Assembly (NCBI GenBank): GCA_019419545.1
Contig: DXZT01000041.1
Coordinates: 1 to 27,586 of the forward strand
Source: Collinsella sp.
Lineage (GTDB): Bacteria; Actinomycetota; Coriobacteriia; Coriobacteriales; Coriobacteriaceae
Direction: 5' to 3'
Length of the DNA stretch: 27,586 nt
The translations under genes and the position numbers were made by a program. Below, one piece after another: positions 23,150 to 27,586 of this stretch. Each line of letters starts with the position of its first letter. Position 1 is the first letter of the stretch. A model generated the notes under the pieces. That model was not told the DNA's origin. It saw only the letters and a program-made list of their open reading frames with translations, and made no database searches.

Positions 23150-23938
23150 CTAATGGCTGGAATAGCAGGTGGTGTGGGCGGCACGGAAGCGACAGTGCTC
23201 GCGCATGCGGCAGATATTGCAGGTGGGGCGGCTCTGGGCGTCGTGGACTTCGCCGTCAAACAGACCAATCACCGCGGTCACGCTCTTGGTGGGCATGAGC
23301 AGGCTGGTGGGCGTGACGGTAAGCCCGATGAGCCGCGTGGCGTTGAGCGCATTCACGATCGAGCGCTGGGCCGAGAGCGGGCAGTCGCCATAGCCGGGAC
23401 TAAAGCGCCAGTTGCCGGCGAGCCCATGAACGGCGGCGTCCGTCTTGACCTGCTGGTCCATTTGCTCAACGGCGGCTTCTACATAGGCAGAGCATGCGGC
23501 GTCGAGCACGGCTCCCTCTAGGGGCTGCTGAGCTCCCGTGGTGCGCAGACGACGCTCGGCGTCCATGCCGAGGGTGCATGCCATGAGCGCGGCCATGCGG
23601 GCGTCCTTGAGATGTCGATAGATGTCGCGACCGCGCAGCTCAACGTTGGTGCCAACCAGACGGATGCAAGGCTCTCCCTGCTCGTCCACGCCCGTGGCAT
23701 CGACGGTAAACACGCGCCGCACGCCGCGGGGCTCAATGTCCAGCTCAAGGCGCTCGACCACAAGCTCAATACGTCGTGACAGCTCGGGCTCAATCTGCTG
23801 GCCGCCGTAGCCCAGATACCGCAGCATCTCGGCACGGTCGACACGGGGATGGTGCGCAGCATCGACACGGTAAAGCGCCGGCGACGCAAGGTCGGCCGGC
23901 ACTTCGACAGCGGTTGTATCGATGCGCGGTTTTTCCAT
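23150..23938 (-). CDS. Stand-alone methionine synthase activation (AdoMet-binding) protein
   Basis: This 262-residue protein resembles the C-terminal reactivation domain of MetH. The key sign is RFSPGYGDCPLS (178-189), the counterpart of the RxxPGYxxCP element that binds SAM in E. coli MetH, followed by IGLTVTPTSLLMPTKSVTAVIGL. It should remethylate cob(II)alamin of the truncated MetH using SAM and an electron donor. The C-terminus carries a Cys cluster (Cys240, Cys243, Cys249, Cys258) that E. coli MetH lacks and that could bind a metal or Fe-S cluster. Its ATG overlaps the metF stop by one base (TAATG) and it ends nine bases before metH, so all three are probably translationally coupled. Confidence 0.88.
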   Translation of the reverse strand: MEKPRIDTTAVEVPADLASPALYRVDAAHHPRVDRAEMLRYLGYGGQQIEPELSRRIELVVERLELDIEPRGVRRVFTVDATGVDEQGEPCIRLVGTNVELRGRDIYRHLKDARMAALMACTLGMDAERRLRTTGAQQPLEGAVLDAACSAYVEAAVEQMDQQVKTDAAVHGLAGNWRFSPGYGDCPLSAQRSIVNALNATRLIGLTVTPTSLLMPTKSVTAVIGLFDGEVHDAQSRPTCNICRMREHCRFRAAHTTCYSSH

Positions 23939-24810
23939 TACCCCAGGCGCTCCATAATGGTCGCGGCGATCGCAGGACGATTCATAGTGTACAGGTGCAG
24001 ACCGGCGGCACCGTGCTCCTTAAGGTCGCAAAGCTGACGGGCGGCATAATCTACACCGGCTGCCTGCAGGCTCTCGGGGTCGTTCTCGTACTTGGCGAGA
24101 ATCTTGATGACGGGGGAGGGCAGCGACGCGCCGCACATAAAGACCATGCGGCTGATCTGGGACTTGCCCATAAACGGCATGATGCCCGCGGTGATGGGCA
24201 CCGTGATGCCCGCCTTGTCGGCAAGCTCGCGGAAGCGGTAGAAGCACTCGTTGTCAAAGAAGAGCTGCGTCACAAAGAAGCTCGCGCCGGCGTCCTGTTT
24301 TTGCTTGAGGTATTCGACCGAAGCGTTGAGGTCCTCACAGGCAATGTGGCCCTCGGGGTAGGCCGCGGCGCCCACGCAAAAGCCGGCGTCGACGAGCTCG
24401 GGGATGAGGTCGCGGGCGTAGGCGTAGTCCGAGGCGGGCTTGTCGTCCTCGGTCGCGCCAGCAGGAAGATCACCGCGCAGGGCCAGCACATTTTCTACGC
24501 CGGCGGAGCGGTATTCGTCGATCTTGGCGGCGATGTCGGCATGCGTGCGGCCAACGCAGGTAAGGTGCGCCACCGAGGGCGTGTCGAATTCGCTCGAAAT
24601 CATATGCGCGATGGGGGCGGTGGTGGCGCCGTTGCCCGAGCCGCCGGCAGAGCAGGTGACCGAGACAAAGCTCGGCGAAAGCTTGCACAGATTGCCTGCC
24701 ACCTCGCGAGCCGTGTTAAGGGTAAGCTCGCCCTTGGGCGGGAACATCTCAAACGAAACGGGTGCGGTGCCCTGGGATGCTGCCTGCTTAAAAACCTCGT
24801 CGACGCGCAT
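23938..24810 (-). CDS. metF: Methylenetetrahydrofolate reductase
   Basis: This 290-residue flavoprotein reduces 5,10-methylene-THF to 5-methyl-THF, the methyl donor for MetH. It shows family features: SFEMFPPKGE near the N-terminus with the catalytic Glu, FVSVTCSAGGSG, the LALRGDLPAG loop, VGAAAYPEGH, FFVTQLFFDN, and PITAGIMPFMGKSQI. Its length is typical of short bacterial MetF. ATG at 24810 follows AAAGGAG. It is the first gene of metF - activation protein - metH, putting methyl-THF supply, reactivation and methyl transfer in one transcript. No SAM riboswitch, T-box or cobalamin riboswitch was recognised upstream. Confidence 0.96.
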   Translation of the reverse strand: MRVDEVFKQAASQGTAPVSFEMFPPKGELTLNTAREVAGNLCKLSPSFVSVTCSAGGSGNGATTAPIAHMISSEFDTPSVAHLTCVGRTHADIAAKIDEYRSAGVENVLALRGDLPAGATEDDKPASDYAYARDLIPELVDAGFCVGAAAYPEGHIACEDLNASVEYLKQKQDAGASFFVTQLFFDNECFYRFRELADKAGITVPITAGIMPFMGKSQISRMVFMCGASLPSPVIKILAKYENDPESLQAAGVDYAARQLCDLKEHGAAGLHLYTMNRPAIAATIMERLG

Positions 24811-24950
24811 ATCGTGCTCCTTTAGATACTTAAATAGTGTGATGTGTTGTAAGGATTCTACAGCACTACTGTGTCACGGTGGAGTTTCACTCGCTATTCG
24901 GGGATACCAATCAAAGATGCCTTGCTATCGACATTTCCTATAGCAGAGCG

Positions 24951-25026
24951 GTCAATCTAGGATGGGGCTATAAAGACTGGTATCTGATGCGAAATACCAG
25001 TTAATAGAGCCCCATCCCAAATTGAC
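24951..25026. repeat. 76-bp three-stem palindrome between metF and glnN
   Basis: GTCAAT (24951-24956) pairs with ATTGAC (25021-25026), GGATGGGGCT (24960-24969) with AGCCCCATCC (25008-25017), and ACTGGTAT with ATACCAGT around a ten-base loop CTGATGCGAA. The stems are separated by symmetric 3x3 and 6x6 internal loops. It could be a structured RNA on either strand or a small palindromic element. It lies about 140 bases before metF and 210 before glnN. No T tract makes it a simple terminator. Confidence 0.8.
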
Positions 25027-25081
25027 TACCCTTAAACCATGGGGAGAGGTCTGCAATTTATACAGTTGATTGGCTGTTGAG

Positions 25082-25152
25082 GGCGGCAACGCCGCCGCGA
25101 TGCGGTAACCTCATTGATTGGTTTCGTGACAGCAACATAACGGTAATGTTGC
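25082..25152 (+). promoter_or_regulatory. Structured leader upstream of glutamine synthetase
   Basis: Two perfect hairpins are visible: GGCGGC-AAC-GCCGCC (25082-25096) and GCAACAT/ATGTTGC (25132-25152). They lie within about 150 bases of the glnN start and may be part of its untranslated leader. The known glutamine-II or glnA RNA consensus was not recognised. Confidence 0.35.
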
Positions 25153-25237
25153 GGAAACACGACGAGCCTAATCTATGACTCGTTCGTTAGTAATCAACAC
25201 CGCTTCTCACGCGGTGCCGATACGAAGGGAGTTCCGT

Positions 25238-27325
<2,088 letters not shown>

Positions 27326-27356
27326 AGCGTAACTGACATATCGTCACGGTATTGAG

Positions 27357-27388
27357 CCGGGGTCCGCATCATGCGGGCCCCGGTTTTT
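27357..27388 (+). terminator. Intrinsic terminator of glnN
   Basis: CCGGGGTCCGCAT (27357-27369) pairs with ATGCGGGCCCCGG (27371-27383) with one G-T-type mismatch region, followed by TTTTT. Confidence 0.92.
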
Positions 27389-27586
27389 GTTTGCGAAGGA
27401 CGCTTTGAAGCCCGTTTTGCCGCCGATTCGCCTAGGTATAAAGGGTTGTGGGCAAAAAACGTCAAATATGAGTACTGTCACAAGTCCTGTAGCATTATTT
27501 ATTTGCAAAATATGCAGTGTTACGCAACATATGTGGTGGCGCGCGCAGACGTGGTGTAAGAGCGTCCCGAGGTCCGTCGCTGCAAG
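27389..27586. other. Right-end intergenic region, no gene seen
   Basis: About 200 bases after the glnN terminator, AT-rich from 27430 to 27540. It probably carries the promoter of a gene beyond the window. I see no supported coding region, RNA gene or clear promoter in it. Confidence 0.4.

Noticed and set aside
19064..23521. Long forward-strand open frames opposite UPF0210, metH and the activation gene
   Set aside because: They are GC-rich antisense shadows with low-complexity Gly/Asp/His/Ala composition and no recognisable domains; the reverse-strand genes are well supported.
24811..25237. SAM, T-box or cobalamin riboswitch for metF, or glutamine riboswitch for glnN
   Set aside because: No conserved core of these classes was recognised on either strand.

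Overview
The window looks like chromosomal DNA from a Gram-positive gut actinobacterium of the class Coriobacteriia, most likely Collinsella. This is inferred from gene content and order, high GC, and strong GGAGG-type ribosome binding sites; no database search was possible. Most of it is ordinary core and metabolic DNA, with several unusual non-coding elements in the gaps.

Layout. 1-7292: a two-gene ABC exporter (172-3756), a DUF6110-like small protein with a P1B-type metal ATPase (3944-6283), and a ribbon-helix-helix/PIN toxin-antitoxin pair (6427-7292). The ABC and ATPase units share an AGGTTAACT sequence in their control regions, so a common metal-responsive regulator is possible. 7351-8900: an unrecognised reverse-strand gene, the tmRNA gene ssrA (8023-8386), a compact chain-of-hairpins element (8444-8576) and four 62-bp tandem repeats (8648-8895). 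8972-13917: a patatin-like lipase, rplM-rpsI, glmM, a glucose-type PTS IIA protein and nagB. GlmM and NagB act on opposite sides of the glucosamine-6-phosphate node, with PTS sugar uptake between them.

14366-17365 is a 999-residue regulator with an N-terminal P-loop region and a C-terminal winged-helix plus BTAD-like region. 17435-24810 lies on the reverse strand: yhbY, a SAM-dependent methyltransferase preceded by an attenuator-like terminator, a large nested palindrome (18949-19090), a UPF0210 protein, and a methionine operon metF - MetH activation protein - metH in which methionine synthase is split over two genes. 25238-27325 is a type III glutamine synthetase. The gap between metF and glnN carries a 76-bp three-stem palindrome and a structured leader.

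No CRISPR array, insertion sequence, phage gene or tRNA gene was seen. The least explained parts are the non-coding elements at 8444-8576, 8648-8895, 18801-19090 and 24951-25026, and the paired candidate operators at 136-152 and 3816-3859.
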